5,569 bases of DNA from Syntrophobacterales bacterium. GTDB taxonomy: Bacteria > Desulfobacterota > Desulfobaccia > Desulfobaccales > 0-14-0-80-60-11. The position numbers and the translations under genes were made by a program. This document shows, piece after piece, positions 1 through 4,908 of the stretch; position 1 is the stretch's first letter; every line of letters starts with the position of its first letter. The notes under the pieces were generated by a model. The model was not told the DNA's origin. It searched no databases and saw only the letters and a list, made by a program, of their open reading frames with translations. The DNA is taken from positions 1 through 5,569 of the forward strand of contig JAGVPN010000170.1 in the NCBI GenBank assembly GCA_020052215.1, read 5' to 3'.

Positions 1-138
1 GCGGTCACCGACACCATTCCTCTCACCCCTGAGGCCGCCGGGCTGGAGAAAATCCGGGTCCTGTCCGTGGCTCCTCTTCTGGGGGAAGCCATCAAGCGGA
101 TTCATAACCAGGATTCGGTGAGTTCCCTGTTTGTTTAG
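1..138 (+). CDS. prs: Ribose-phosphate pyrophosphokinase, C-terminal end (5' part outside window)
   Basis: Frame 1 is open from the first base and gives 45 residues before TAG. They match the C-terminus of PRPP synthetase, which makes phosphoribosyl pyrophosphate from ribose 5-phosphate and ATP for nucleotide, histidine and tryptophan synthesis in the cytoplasm. Visible family marks are TDTIPL (E. coli Prs has CDTIPLS), a short segment ending in I-R-V-L-S-V, then [19 protein letters not shown], equivalent to the E. coli AEAIRRISNEESISAMF ending. The flavin of the active site and PRPP loop lie upstream and cannot be judged. The next gene on the same strand is pth; prs and pth are commonly near each other, usually with rplY (ribosomal protein L25) between, which is absent here. 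Identification rests on my memory of the E. coli protein. Confidence 0.9.
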   Translation, partial: AVTDTIPLTPEAAGLEKIRVLSVAPLLGEAIKRIHNQDSVSSLFV

Positions 139-140
139 GT

Positions 141-170
141 AGCCGTCAGCCGTCAGCTTTCAGCTTGCCA
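141..170 (+). repeat. Degenerate heptad array (AGCCGTC/AGCTTTC type), left copy
   Basis: Four imperfect 7-base units (AGCCGTC, AGCCGTC, AGCTTTC, AGCTTGC) start three bases after the prs stop codon. Their core TCAGCNN is the reverse complement of the units at 281-308, so the two arrays face each other across the prs-pth spacer. Confidence 0.6.
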
Positions 171-194
171 CAATCAGTGGCCGGCATCATTTTC

Positions 195-224
195 TTGTGT
201 TCTAACGCCGTTCCGGTGGATAAT
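195..224 (+). promoter_or_regulatory. Weak candidate sigma70 promoter for pth
   Basis: GATAAT at 219-224 matches five of six bases of the -10 consensus. The best -35 at 18-base spacing is TTGTGT (195-200), which matches only TTG. It lies between the two heptad arrays, about 85 bases before the pth start. Plausible as a secondary promoter inside a prs-pth transcription unit, but weak. Confidence 0.25.
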
Positions 225-280
225 CTTTCAAGGCTTAGGATCTCGCGGTTTTTCGCGGAGAGAAATGTAGCACCATGAGT

Positions 281-308
281 GGCTGACTGCTGATAGCTGA
301 AGGCTCAT
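281..308 (+). repeat. Degenerate heptad array (NGCTGAN type), right copy, abutting the pth start
   Basis: Units GGCTGAC, TGCTGAT, AGCTGAA, GGCTCAT occupy the 28 bases directly before the pth ATG. In inverse orientation they match the array at 141-170. The only Shine-Dalgarno-like stretch for pth, GAAGG at 299-303 with a 5-base spacer, falls within this array. Confidence 0.55.
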
Positions 309-890
309 ATGCGATTGATCGTGGGATTGGGGAATCCCGGCCGGGAGTACGCCTGGACCCGGCATAATCTGGGATCACAAGTGGCGGCGCACCTGTCGGC
401 GCTCTGGGGTATTCCGCTCAACCGGCACAGCCACGGGGCTCTCTGGGGCCAGGGACGGGTGGGATCAGAAGGCGTCATCCTGGCGCAGCCCACCACCTAT
501 ATGAATCTGAGCGGCCAGGCGGTGTCCCGCCTCATGTCATATTTCAAGCTCACCCCCGAAGATCTGGTGATTATCCATGACGACCTGGATGTGCCGCCTT
601 GGCGCCTCAAGCTCACGGAACGCGGCGGCCCCGGGGGCCATCGGGGGATTCTGGACATCATGGCCACCCTCAACACCGAGGAGTTTCTCCGGGTCAAGCT
701 GGGCATAGGGCGGCCCCCTCCCGGGCTCCCCACGGAAAAGTATGTGCTGTCACACTTCCCGGCCGAGGACGCCGAAAACGTGGCGCAGTTGATCGAACGG
801 GCGGCCCAGGCGGTGGTGATGCTGCTGGGGGAAGGACTGGCCGCGGCCCAAACCCGCTTCCACGGGGAGCCGGCTGATTCAAGGGAATAG
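309..890 (+). CDS. pth: Peptidyl-tRNA hydrolase
   Basis: Cytoplasmic enzyme that hydrolyses the ester bond of peptidyl-tRNAs that drop off the ribosome, recycling the tRNA. The 193 residues match the usual bacterial Pth length (about 190-200). Motifs in order: GLGNPG (6-11) followed by Y-x-x-TRHN (14-20) with the catalytic histidine at 19; PTTYMNLSG (61-69) with the conserved Asn66; HDDLD (90-94) with Asp91, the residue that orients the catalytic His; GGHRG (109-113). In E. coli the last motif is GHNG, so the substrate-contacting Asn (N114 in E. coli numbering) is Arg112 here; I recall GHRG in other deltaproteobacterial and Gram-positive homologues, so this is probably normal variation. The ATG at 309 is chosen because the family's conserved beta-strand (RLIVGLGNPG) begins immediately after it. 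Follows the end of prs on the same strand, 170 bases away. Confidence 0.95.
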   Translation: MRLIVGLGNPGREYAWTRHNLGSQVAAHLSALWGIPLNRHSHGALWGQGRVGSEGVILAQPTTYMNLSGQAVSRLMSYFKLTPEDLVIIHDDLDVPPWRLKLTERGGPGGHRGILDIMATLNTEEFLRVKLGIGRPPPGLPTEKYVLSHFPAEDAENVAQLIERAAQAVVMLLGEGLAAAQTRFHGEPADSRE

Positions 891-946
891 AACTTAATGG
901 CTGGGGGCAGAGACTATCCAGACTGGGCGCGACTAATCCGCTTCCT

Positions 947-972
947 TGGCACAGGCTGGAAAGCCTGTGCCA
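947..972. repeat. Perfect 11-bp palindrome with GGAA loop (REP-like element)
   Basis: TGGCACAGGCT (947-957) is exactly complementary to AGCCTGTGCCA (962-972), enclosing the four-base loop GGAA. As RNA this would be a very stable GNRA-capped hairpin. No T-run follows on either strand, so it is not a standard intrinsic terminator. Its perfect symmetry and intergenic location 57 bases after pth fit a dispersed REP-type palindrome; that it is repeated elsewhere in the genome is inference. Confidence 0.65.
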
Positions 973-982
973 CCGATTGAAA

Positions 983-1041
983 GAACTTTTCAAGGCAGTT
1001 CCTCATGGGCCTTTGGCCCACCCGTAAATCATGAAAAGTTC
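983..1041. repeat. Nested inverted repeat (10-bp outer arms, 6-bp inner hairpin)
   Basis: Outer arms GAACTTTTCA (983-992) and TGAAAAGTTC (1032-1041) are perfectly complementary. Inside sits TGGGCC-TTT-GGCCCA (1006-1020), also perfect. A third copy of the left arm occurs at 1107-1116 just past the heptad array, so the arm at 1032-1041 can pair with either copy. No poly-T tract follows. Confidence 0.6.
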
Positions 1042-1060
1042 ATTATGGGCATACCCCCAA

Positions 1061-1109
1061 CCTTGAACCTTGAACCTTGAACCTTGAACCTTGAACCTTG
1101 AACCTTGAA
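1061..1109 (+). repeat. Tandem heptanucleotide array, 7 x CCTTGAA
   Basis: Seven exact, uninterrupted copies of CCTTGAA (equivalently AACCTTG from 1059). Such heptamer arrays are known as short tandemly repeated repetitive sequences in cyanobacteria and some other bacteria. The array is flanked by complementary 10-base arms (1032-1041 and 1107-1116). A 7-base period in non-coding DNA argues against a coding role. Confidence 0.9.
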
Positions 1110-1120
1110 CTTTTCAGAAC

Positions 1121-1125
1121 AGGAG
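1121..1125 (+). promoter_or_regulatory. Shine-Dalgarno AGGAG deciding the start at 1133
   Basis: AGGAG with a 7-base spacer to ATG 1133. It sits only four bases after the arm at 1107-1116, so pairing of that arm with 1032-1041 could affect access to it (inference). Confidence 0.6.
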
Positions 1126-1132
1126 ATGAACC

Positions 1133-1621
1133 ATGCCGCCCAGAAGGGATGATGAGGAGCGGGAGCGGCCCAGCTGGCGGGAGATCGATCAGCGGCGGGA
1201 TGGCAGTCGCCACCGGGCGAAGGCGCCGCCTCCGGTGCCCAAAGCCCAGGCGGAGTCGATCCGCCAACAGGCCCTGGCCCAGGCCGAGGCCCTGTTTAAG
1301 GGTAAACGGGCCCGGCCGGAATATCAAACCGATCTAAAAAAGTTGGAAGCCGGTCACGGCAGCAAGAAATTTCCCGGGCTGGCGAAAAAATTTTTGGAGG
1401 AGTACGGCTTGCCGGAAGAGTGGGGTGCCCTGACCCGGTTGCTGGATTATGACGATCCCGCCGCCGGGGTGCAGGTGCTCCAGGCTATGGCGGGCCAGGT
1501 GGAACGGCGCAGCCGGGTGGAGAAGCAGGGTTTCAAGGGCAGGTTGCAGGTTCTGGCCTTAACCAGCCCCCATCTGGAAATCCGGCGGGAGGCCGAGGAG
1601 ATCCTGGCAAAATTTGAGTAA
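1133..1621 (+). CDS. Unrecognised charged, helical protein (162 aa)
   Basis: I do not recognise the family. The 162-residue product has no signal peptide, membrane segment or cysteine. Residues 1-48 are extremely charged (RRDDEERER, then Arg/Lys and a PPPVP stretch) and probably disordered. From about 40 to 60 there is an Ala/Gln-rich helix (QQALAQAEALFKGK), then a Lys/Glu-rich segment (FPGLAKKFLEEYGLPEEWGAL, about 80-100), and predicted helices to the end, with REAEEILAKFE closing the protein. The high Arg/Lys content could suit nucleic-acid or ribosome association, but that is only a suggestion. The start is supported by AGGAG at 1121-1125. Codon use and GC are high like pth, so it looks native. 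It follows pth on the same strand after a 242-base repeat-filled spacer; no promoter of its own is obvious, so it may be read through from pth. The alternative frames here are shadows. Confidence 0.75.
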   Translation: MPPRRDDEERERPSWREIDQRRDGSRHRAKAPPPVPKAQAESIRQQALAQAEALFKGKRARPEYQTDLKKLEAGHGSKKFPGLAKKFLEEYGLPEEWGALTRLLDYDDPAAGVQVLQAMAGQVERRSRVEKQGFKGRLQVLALTSPHLEIRREAEEILAKFE

Positions 1622-1740
1622 TTAATTTGTTATTTTAATTAAAATTATTGCCAAATAACTTGACAACTAATTTAATCATAATGTAATCTCTTAATAGAGT
1701 TGGACAACAAATTAGGGAGAATTTATCAAAAATAACTTAA
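1622..1740 (+). promoter_or_regulatory. AT-rich upstream regulatory region with palindromes
   Basis: A sudden AT-rich block in otherwise GC-rich sequence. It contains a perfect 14-base palindrome ATTTTAATTAAAAT (1632-1645) and a 9-base inverted repeat TAATTTGTT (1623-1631) / AACAAATTA (1706-1714) that brackets the predicted promoter at 1660-1687. These are candidate operator or nucleoid-protein sites for the downstream regulator gene; no specific binding protein is assigned. Confidence 0.45.
1660..1687 (+). promoter_or_regulatory. sigma70-type promoter for the AAA+ regulator
   Basis: TTGACA (1660-1665) is a perfect -35; TGTAAT (1682-1687) matches five of six -10 bases at a 16-base spacing. 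The surrounding DNA is very AT-rich. The expected transcript start near 1694 would give a leader of about 100 bases before ATG 1795. Confidence 0.65.
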
Positions 1741-1794
1741 GCAGCTCCCCATAAACCTCAAGGACCATCTACGGCGGCACAAGGAGGTGCTCAG

Positions 1795-2829
1795 ATGATC
1801 CCGCTTGATCACCGTGTGGTTCAAGGGAAAGACCACCCCTTAGATCCCGCTCGAATCCCCGAATTCACCGATATCATCACGGCAGACCCTCAGTTAACGG
1901 AAATCCTGTCCTGGCTGCTCATCTACGCCGACTCGGATCTCCCCATTCTGCTCACGGGAGATCCCGGCACCGGCAAAGAGTTGGTGGCCATGGCGATTTT
2001 TGCCCTGGGGCCTGCCCGGCGCCGGGCCAGCCAGCGCCTCAACTGCGCCGCCCTGACGGAGTCGCTGGCCTCCAGCGAGCTGTTCGGGCACCTCCGGGGG
2101 GCCTTTACCGGCGCCGACCACGCCCGTCCGGGCAAATTCCGCTTGGCCCATGGCGGGAGCCTCTTCCTGGATGAAGTGGGGGAGCTGCCCCTGGCTATCC
2201 AGCCCAAGCTGCTCCGGGCGGTGGAGCAGGGGGAGATCGAACCGGTGGGCGGCGACGCCGCGGTGAAGGTGGATGTGCGCCTGGTAGCCGCCAGCAACCA
2301 GGATCTGGTCCGGCTCATTGCCCAGGGACGTTTCCGCCAGGACCTCTACGACCGGCTGGCGGTGCTGGCCATCCATCTGCCCCCGTTGCGGGAGCGCCCG
2401 GGGGACATCCTGTTGCTGGCCGGCCATTTTGCCCGGGAGACGGCCCGGCGCTATGCCCGGGACCAGTCCATCCAGTTCAGCGGGGCGGCCCGGCGGCGTC
2501 TGCAGAAACATCTCTGGCCCGGGAATGTGCGGGAACTGAAGAACGTGGTCACCCGCGCGGTATTGTTCAGCGGCGGCAGCCTCATCCGGGAGGAGGATCT
2601 GGCTTTTACCCCGTATCCGTCCGTTGCCAAGCAGCCAAACCCGGCCACGGTCGAGGGGGTGCCGGCGTTCCGGCCGTCGGCGCGGCAACTGAAGGAACTC
2701 CTGGACTTGGAGGGGGGGAACGTCTCCGCCCTGTCGCGCCGCCTCCAGGTCTGCAGCAAGACCATCTACCGCTGGCTGAGGACCTATCACATCGACCTGA
2801 TGGGCATCCGGGAGGCCGCAGTAATCTAA
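1795..2829 (+). CDS. Orphan sigma54-dependent enhancer-binding protein (AAA+ plus Fis-type HTH, no sensor domain)
   Basis: Bacterial enhancer-binding protein that would hydrolyse ATP to open promoters held by sigma54-RNA polymerase. In 344 residues: a short N-terminus (1-25); Walker A GDPGTGKE (55-62, a variant of the usual GESGTGKE); the sigma54-contacting loop GAFTGA (102-107); Walker B with GGSLFLDE (120-127); the FRQDLYDRL arginine-finger region (180-188); LPPLRERPGDI (195-205); sensor II WPGNVREL (241-248); a linker (about 272-295); and a C-terminal Fis-like HTH (about 298-330, N-V-S-x-L-S-R-R-L-Q-V...KTIYRWL). All key ATPase and sigma54-contact motifs are intact. There is no receiver, GAF, PAS or other input domain, giving the PspF-like layout in which activity is set by a partner protein. 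The ATG is supported by AAGGAGGTG at 1781-1789. It has its own promoter (1660-1687) and terminator (2885-2906), so is probably monocistronic. Its targets are unknown; I found no -24/-12 promoter in this window. Confidence 0.93.
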   Translation: MIPLDHRVVQGKDHPLDPARIPEFTDIITADPQLTEILSWLLIYADSDLPILLTGDPGTGKELVAMAIFALGPARRRASQRLNCAALTESLASSELFGHLRGAFTGADHARPGKFRLAHGGSLFLDEVGELPLAIQPKLLRAVEQGEIEPVGGDAAVKVDVRLVAASNQDLVRLIAQGRFRQDLYDRLAVLAIHLPPLRERPGDILLLAGHFARETARRYARDQSIQFSGAARRRLQKHLWPGNVRELKNVVTRAVLFSGGSLIREEDLAFTPYPSVAKQPNPATVEGVPAFRPSARQLKELLDLEGGNVSALSRRLQVCSKTIYRWLRTYHIDLMGIREAAVI

Positions 2830-2884
2830 GTATTTATTCAGCGCCTTTACATCGTTATTCAGGTTTCCATGGCGGGGGCGGTTC

Positions 2885-2906
2885 GCAGGCTGCGCCTGCC
2901 TTTTTT
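2885..2906 (+). terminator. Intrinsic terminator after the AAA+ regulator
   Basis: Perfect 6-bp stem GCAGGC (2885-2890) / GCCTGC (2894-2899) with a TGC loop, then C and six T residues (2901-2906), 56 bases after the stop codon. Confidence 0.85.
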
Positions 2907-3189
2907 ATGCTTTCTTGATTAGTGCTCGTATTGGGGAAGGGGAGGGGGTGTAAAATGCGGGGTGCACAACTTGACCGGACCACCGATTTATCGAGATTGC
3001 ACAGGCTAGGTGCTCTGATCTTCCTCTCTGATAGCCCTTGCTTACGGGATTCCCTCCACCAATGCCCACATAGGATATGGGGATCATATATGCAACTAAT
3101 TGGCATTATTAAGAAATTACTGATATTGGCAAGTGAGCGACACAAGCATCAGCCCTAATTGCCCTTCTTGGGCAAGTCAAATACGCCAC
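2907..3189. other. Intergenic stretch with no convincing gene
   Basis: Lies between two converging, separately terminated transcription units. Short open frames exist on both strands (for example a GTG-initiated 78-codon frame at 2922-3158) but none has a credible ribosome-binding site, recognisable domain or compositional support. Visible structure: a G-rich tract with four GGGG-type runs (2933-2962), and a small hairpin TTGCCC/GGGCAA (3159-3175) without a T-run. It may hold a decayed gene or mobile-element remnant, but I recognise nothing. Confidence 0.5.
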
Positions 3190-3219
3190 AAAAAAGGCAG
3201 GGCCACGTGGGGTCCCGCC
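3190..3219 (-). terminator. Intrinsic terminator of the PEP-CTERM gene pair
   Basis: Read on the minus strand: GGCGGGACC... pairs with ...GGCCCTGCC (3219 to 3196; one G-U pair and one A-C mismatch, loop around CACGT), followed by six T residues (3195-3190). It lies 27 bases after the stop of the gene at 3247. Confidence 0.8.
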
Positions 3220-3246
3220 ATGGTTTGTCCTCGGATTTAAGTGTGT

Positions 3247-4044
3247 TTAACCTTTTCTAAGTCGCCTCCAGGCCCCCAGGCCCAATAGGCCGGAGCCAAG
3301 CAGGAGTAGGGAGCCAGGGAGTGGAACATTGCCATAATAGCCGTAGCTCATGTTACCCTGGAGATTGCCGGCCGTTTGAACGGAGTTATGGGCAAAACCG
3401 CCAGTGAAGGCGATGGGATTATCGTACGAGTCAGTGTCGTACCAGGTGTTATACCAGTAGCCGTCCACCACGAAGTAAAAGCCTTGGTTCAGCCAGGAGA
3501 CGCCTGGGTTTAGGGTGAAATCCATGGTAAACCGGGCATCGTCAGGCACCTTGGCCAGAGGCAGGGGACTCGTAGGAGTGAGCACCGCGGGGAAGCGTGA
3601 CTGAAATTCTGACTGGCTTAAATCCGAAATCAGATGCAACGTTCCCAGAGTAAACCAGGAACCCTGCCAACTGTAGATATGGGTATCGTTAAATGAAGCA
3701 TGCAGACCGGTGTCAAAAACGCCGTCACCATAAGGAGGGTTGCCGATGGCATCCGTTTGCACCCGCCAGGAGAAATTGTCAGGGGATATGCCGCTCTGGC
3801 TTAGGTTAATGGTATAACCGCCGGGGACGCTCACCTCTGGGATGACCCGCACCCGGCTGATGCCCCAGAGTTCGTCGCCGTGCACGCCGTTAAAGATATG
3901 CAGGGGGGCCCCCTGCTGGACCATCCAGCGAACGAGGTCGCCGGCGGTGAAACTGATAGTTGCCGCGTCCGCAGCACTCACCCCTGACAGCAAGAGGCCA
4001 CAGGTAACTATTACTGCGATGAACTTTTTCATGTTCATTTTCAC
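3247..4044 (-). CDS. Exported PEP-CTERM-type (VPLP variant) surface protein, function unknown
   Basis: 265 residues. An N-terminal signal peptide (KK at 6-7, hydrophobic 8-22, likely cleavage after SAADA near 27) directs export. The C-terminus is the tripartite sorting signal used by exosortase systems: VPLP (240-243), a hydrophobic Leu/Gly segment (245-259) and the basic tail RRLRK (260-264). VPLP replaces the classical VPEP, as in the related VPLPA-CTERM class. Such proteins are processed at the inner membrane and released or anchored outside, often with exopolysaccharide matrix. The mature part (28-239) is rich in Trp, Tyr, Asn, Gly and Ser, has no cysteine, and matches no domain I recognise; a Tyr/Trp-rich stretch (about 188-208, GYWYNTWYDTD) stands out. 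Start: GTG 4044 has GGGA at the best distance; ATG 4038 and ATG 4032 are in-frame alternatives that keep the signal peptide. It lies 95 bases behind the gene at 4140, with no terminator or clear promoter between, so is probably cotranscribed and under the same riboswitch. No exosortase gene is in the window. Confidence 0.85.
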   Translation of the reverse strand: MKMNMKKFIAVIVTCGLLLSGVSAADAATISFTAGDLVRWMVQQGAPLHIFNGVHGDELWGISRVRVIPEVSVPGGYTINLSQSGISPDNFSWRVQTDAIGNPPYGDGVFDTGLHASFNDTHIYSWQGSWFTLGTLHLISDLSQSEFQSRFPAVLTPTSPLPLAKVPDDARFTMDFTLNPGVSWLNQGFYFVVDGYWYNTWYDTDSYDNPIAFTGGFAHNSVQTAGNLQGNMSYGYYGNVPLPGSLLLLGSGLLGLGAWRRLRKG

Positions 4045-4139
4045 AAGGTTTCCCGAGATTAGGCCCCGGGGTTAGTTGCTTTTGCCAAAAACCGGCGCTG
4101 GCCTTGCTTAGGAAAATGTCCAGAGGATTAAAAACTGGC

Positions 4140-4802
4140 CTAGTTCTTCAGATTCCTTTTCCGGCGCAACAGCCCCAACCCCACCAAGCCGGAGCCCAGC
4201 AGAAGGACGGAGGAGGGGAGAGGGACCTGACCGGCGCCGCCGGACATGAATTCCTGGTTTGATGCATAAGCCGCAGTTGGAGTGTAAATGCGGACCGAAC
4301 TGAAATCATAGTTGTCAGGATTTATTGCAGCAGCCTGAGCCAACCAGGTGTTCTCTGCTGCTATATCCCTACCAGCAGATGCATAGTGAGCGTCTACATA
4401 AGCCTGATTAAATAGTCTCCAAATCGCAAATTGGATTTCTCCAACCTGGGTAGAATGAGTCGGAATTTGCCCGAGGAGCCACGCCGCTTCCTCATACTTG
4501 AAAATCGCCGAGGCATCCGACCCTTGTCTGGCATTTGTCATATTCAACGGCTGCAATGTGCTGATATTCACCCCGATTGTAGATCCAAAATATGAGGTGC
4601 TGGCGATATCCATGCAGGCAATACCGCCACTAATCGCAGTGGTATTACCGTCAAGAGTCGCCCCGATTGGCCCTACATAAACACCGGCATATGTAGGCAG
4701 GCTGCCATAATCACCTGTTAGTGTAACTGTTGTAGCCATGGCAGGAATAGCCGCCACGAGCAAAATAGCTAAACATAAGCTGAGAGCCCAGATTTTTCTC
4801 AT
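4140..4802 (-). CDS. Exported PEP-CTERM-type (VPLP variant) protein with single mature Cys and thioester-like pattern
   Basis: 220 residues from the chosen start. Signal peptide at 1-23 (Arg-Lys, hydrophobic core, AMA cleavage site); sorting signal VPLP (193-196), hydrophobic segment (197-212) and basic RRKR (213-216). The mature domain has GVYVGP (40-45), a Cys in IACMDI (Cys63), KYEEAAWLLGQI (102-113), EIQFAIWRLF (122-131, Gln124), and a late DFSSVRIYTP (166-175) with QEF (183-185) before the sorting signal. I recall this arrangement (GVY.GPY..., ICDDF, AAWLL, IQ.AIW) from a widespread family of PEP-CTERM proteins in Acidobacteria and Proteobacteria, with no established biochemistry. Cys63 is the only cysteine after signal cleavage. 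The start at 4802 is preferred over an in-frame ATG at 4856 because AAGGAG (4816-4811) lies 8 bases ahead and the signal peptide begins immediately; the extra 18 residues would bury it. First gene downstream of a cyclic-di-GMP-type riboswitch, and probably cotranscribed with the gene at 3247. Lower GC than pth or the AAA+ gene. Confidence 0.85.
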   Translation of the reverse strand: MRKIWALSLCLAILLVAAIPAMATTVTLTGDYGSLPTYAGVYVGPIGATLDGNTTAISGGIACMDIASTSYFGSTIGVNISTLQPLNMTNARQGSDASAIFKYEEAAWLLGQIPTHSTQVGEIQFAIWRLFNQAYVDAHYASAGRDIAAENTWLAQAAAINPDNYDFSSVRIYTPTAAYASNQEFMSGGAGQVPLPSSVLLLGSGLVGLGLLRRKRNLKN

Positions 4803-4810
4803 ACCCTCGT

Positions 4811-4816
4811 CTCCTT
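4811..4816 (-). promoter_or_regulatory. Shine-Dalgarno AAGGAG deciding the start at 4802
   Basis: AAGGAG on the minus strand with an 8-base spacer to ATG 4802. No comparable site precedes the upstream in-frame ATG at 4856. Confidence 0.75.
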
Positions 4817-4873
4817 GACTCCAAATCTTCACGATGTTAATTTCTCGTTCGGGCATTCTAAATGCTCATAAGA

Positions 4874-4908
4874 CAAAAAGCCGGATTGCCTTTCCAGGCA
4901 ACCCGGCT
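4874..4908 (-). terminator. Riboswitch expression platform: 13-bp intrinsic terminator
   Basis: On the minus strand the 5' arm AGCCGGGTTGCCT (4908 to 4896) pairs with AGGCAATCCGGCT (4891 to 4879): 13 consecutive pairs with one G-U, a GGAA loop, then a run of T (4879-4875). The 5' arm is also the 3' end of the aptamer, including the core C at 4898, so aptamer folding and terminator formation exclude each other. Read on the plus strand, the same stem is followed by GTCTTTTTT and could also stop antisense transcription. Confidence 0.85.

Noticed and set aside
242..263. CTCGCG/CGCGGAG stem as a prs terminator
   Set aside because: Has a bulge and no T-run after it; the T-run is in the loop.
946..962. 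sigma54-like -24/-12 promoter in TTGGCACAGGCTGGAAA
   Set aside because: TTGGCAC is right for -24, but the -12 element lacks the GC of TTGCA at the required spacing; the similarity is a by-product of the palindrome.
1061..1109. CRISPR array
   Set aside because: Units are 7 bases with no spacers, so it is a simple tandem repeat.
1894..2790. Long minus-strand open frame (298 codons) opposite the AAA+ gene
   Set aside because: A shadow frame caused by high GC and codon bias; Pro/Gln/Gly-rich with no domain, while the plus strand carries every AAA+ motif.
3000..3070. tRNA-like 3' end (TTCCCTCCACCA near 3050-3062)
   Set aside because: No matching acceptor, D or anticodon arms could be folded upstream on that strand.
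2922..3158. GTG-initiated 78-codon frame on the plus strand
   Set aside because: Immediately follows a terminator, no credible Shine-Dalgarno or promoter, unusual composition, no recognisable motif; overlapping minus-strand frames look equally random.
3159..3175. Second terminator hairpin TTGCCC/GGGCAA
   Set aside because: Only 6 bp and no T-run on either strand; the real terminator at 3190-3219 lies before it in the minus direction.
4045..4139. sigma54 promoter (TTGGCA) or separate promoter before the PEP-CTERM gene at 3247
   Set aside because: TTTTTGGCAAAAGC on the minus strand has no GC doublet 10 bases after the GG; no good -35/-10 pair either. Co-transcription is simpler.
4803..4856. 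18-codon N-terminal extension of the PEP-CTERM gene starting at ATG 4856
   Set aside because: It would place charged residues before the signal peptide, has no Shine-Dalgarno, and the start at 4802 has AAGGAG at 8 bases.
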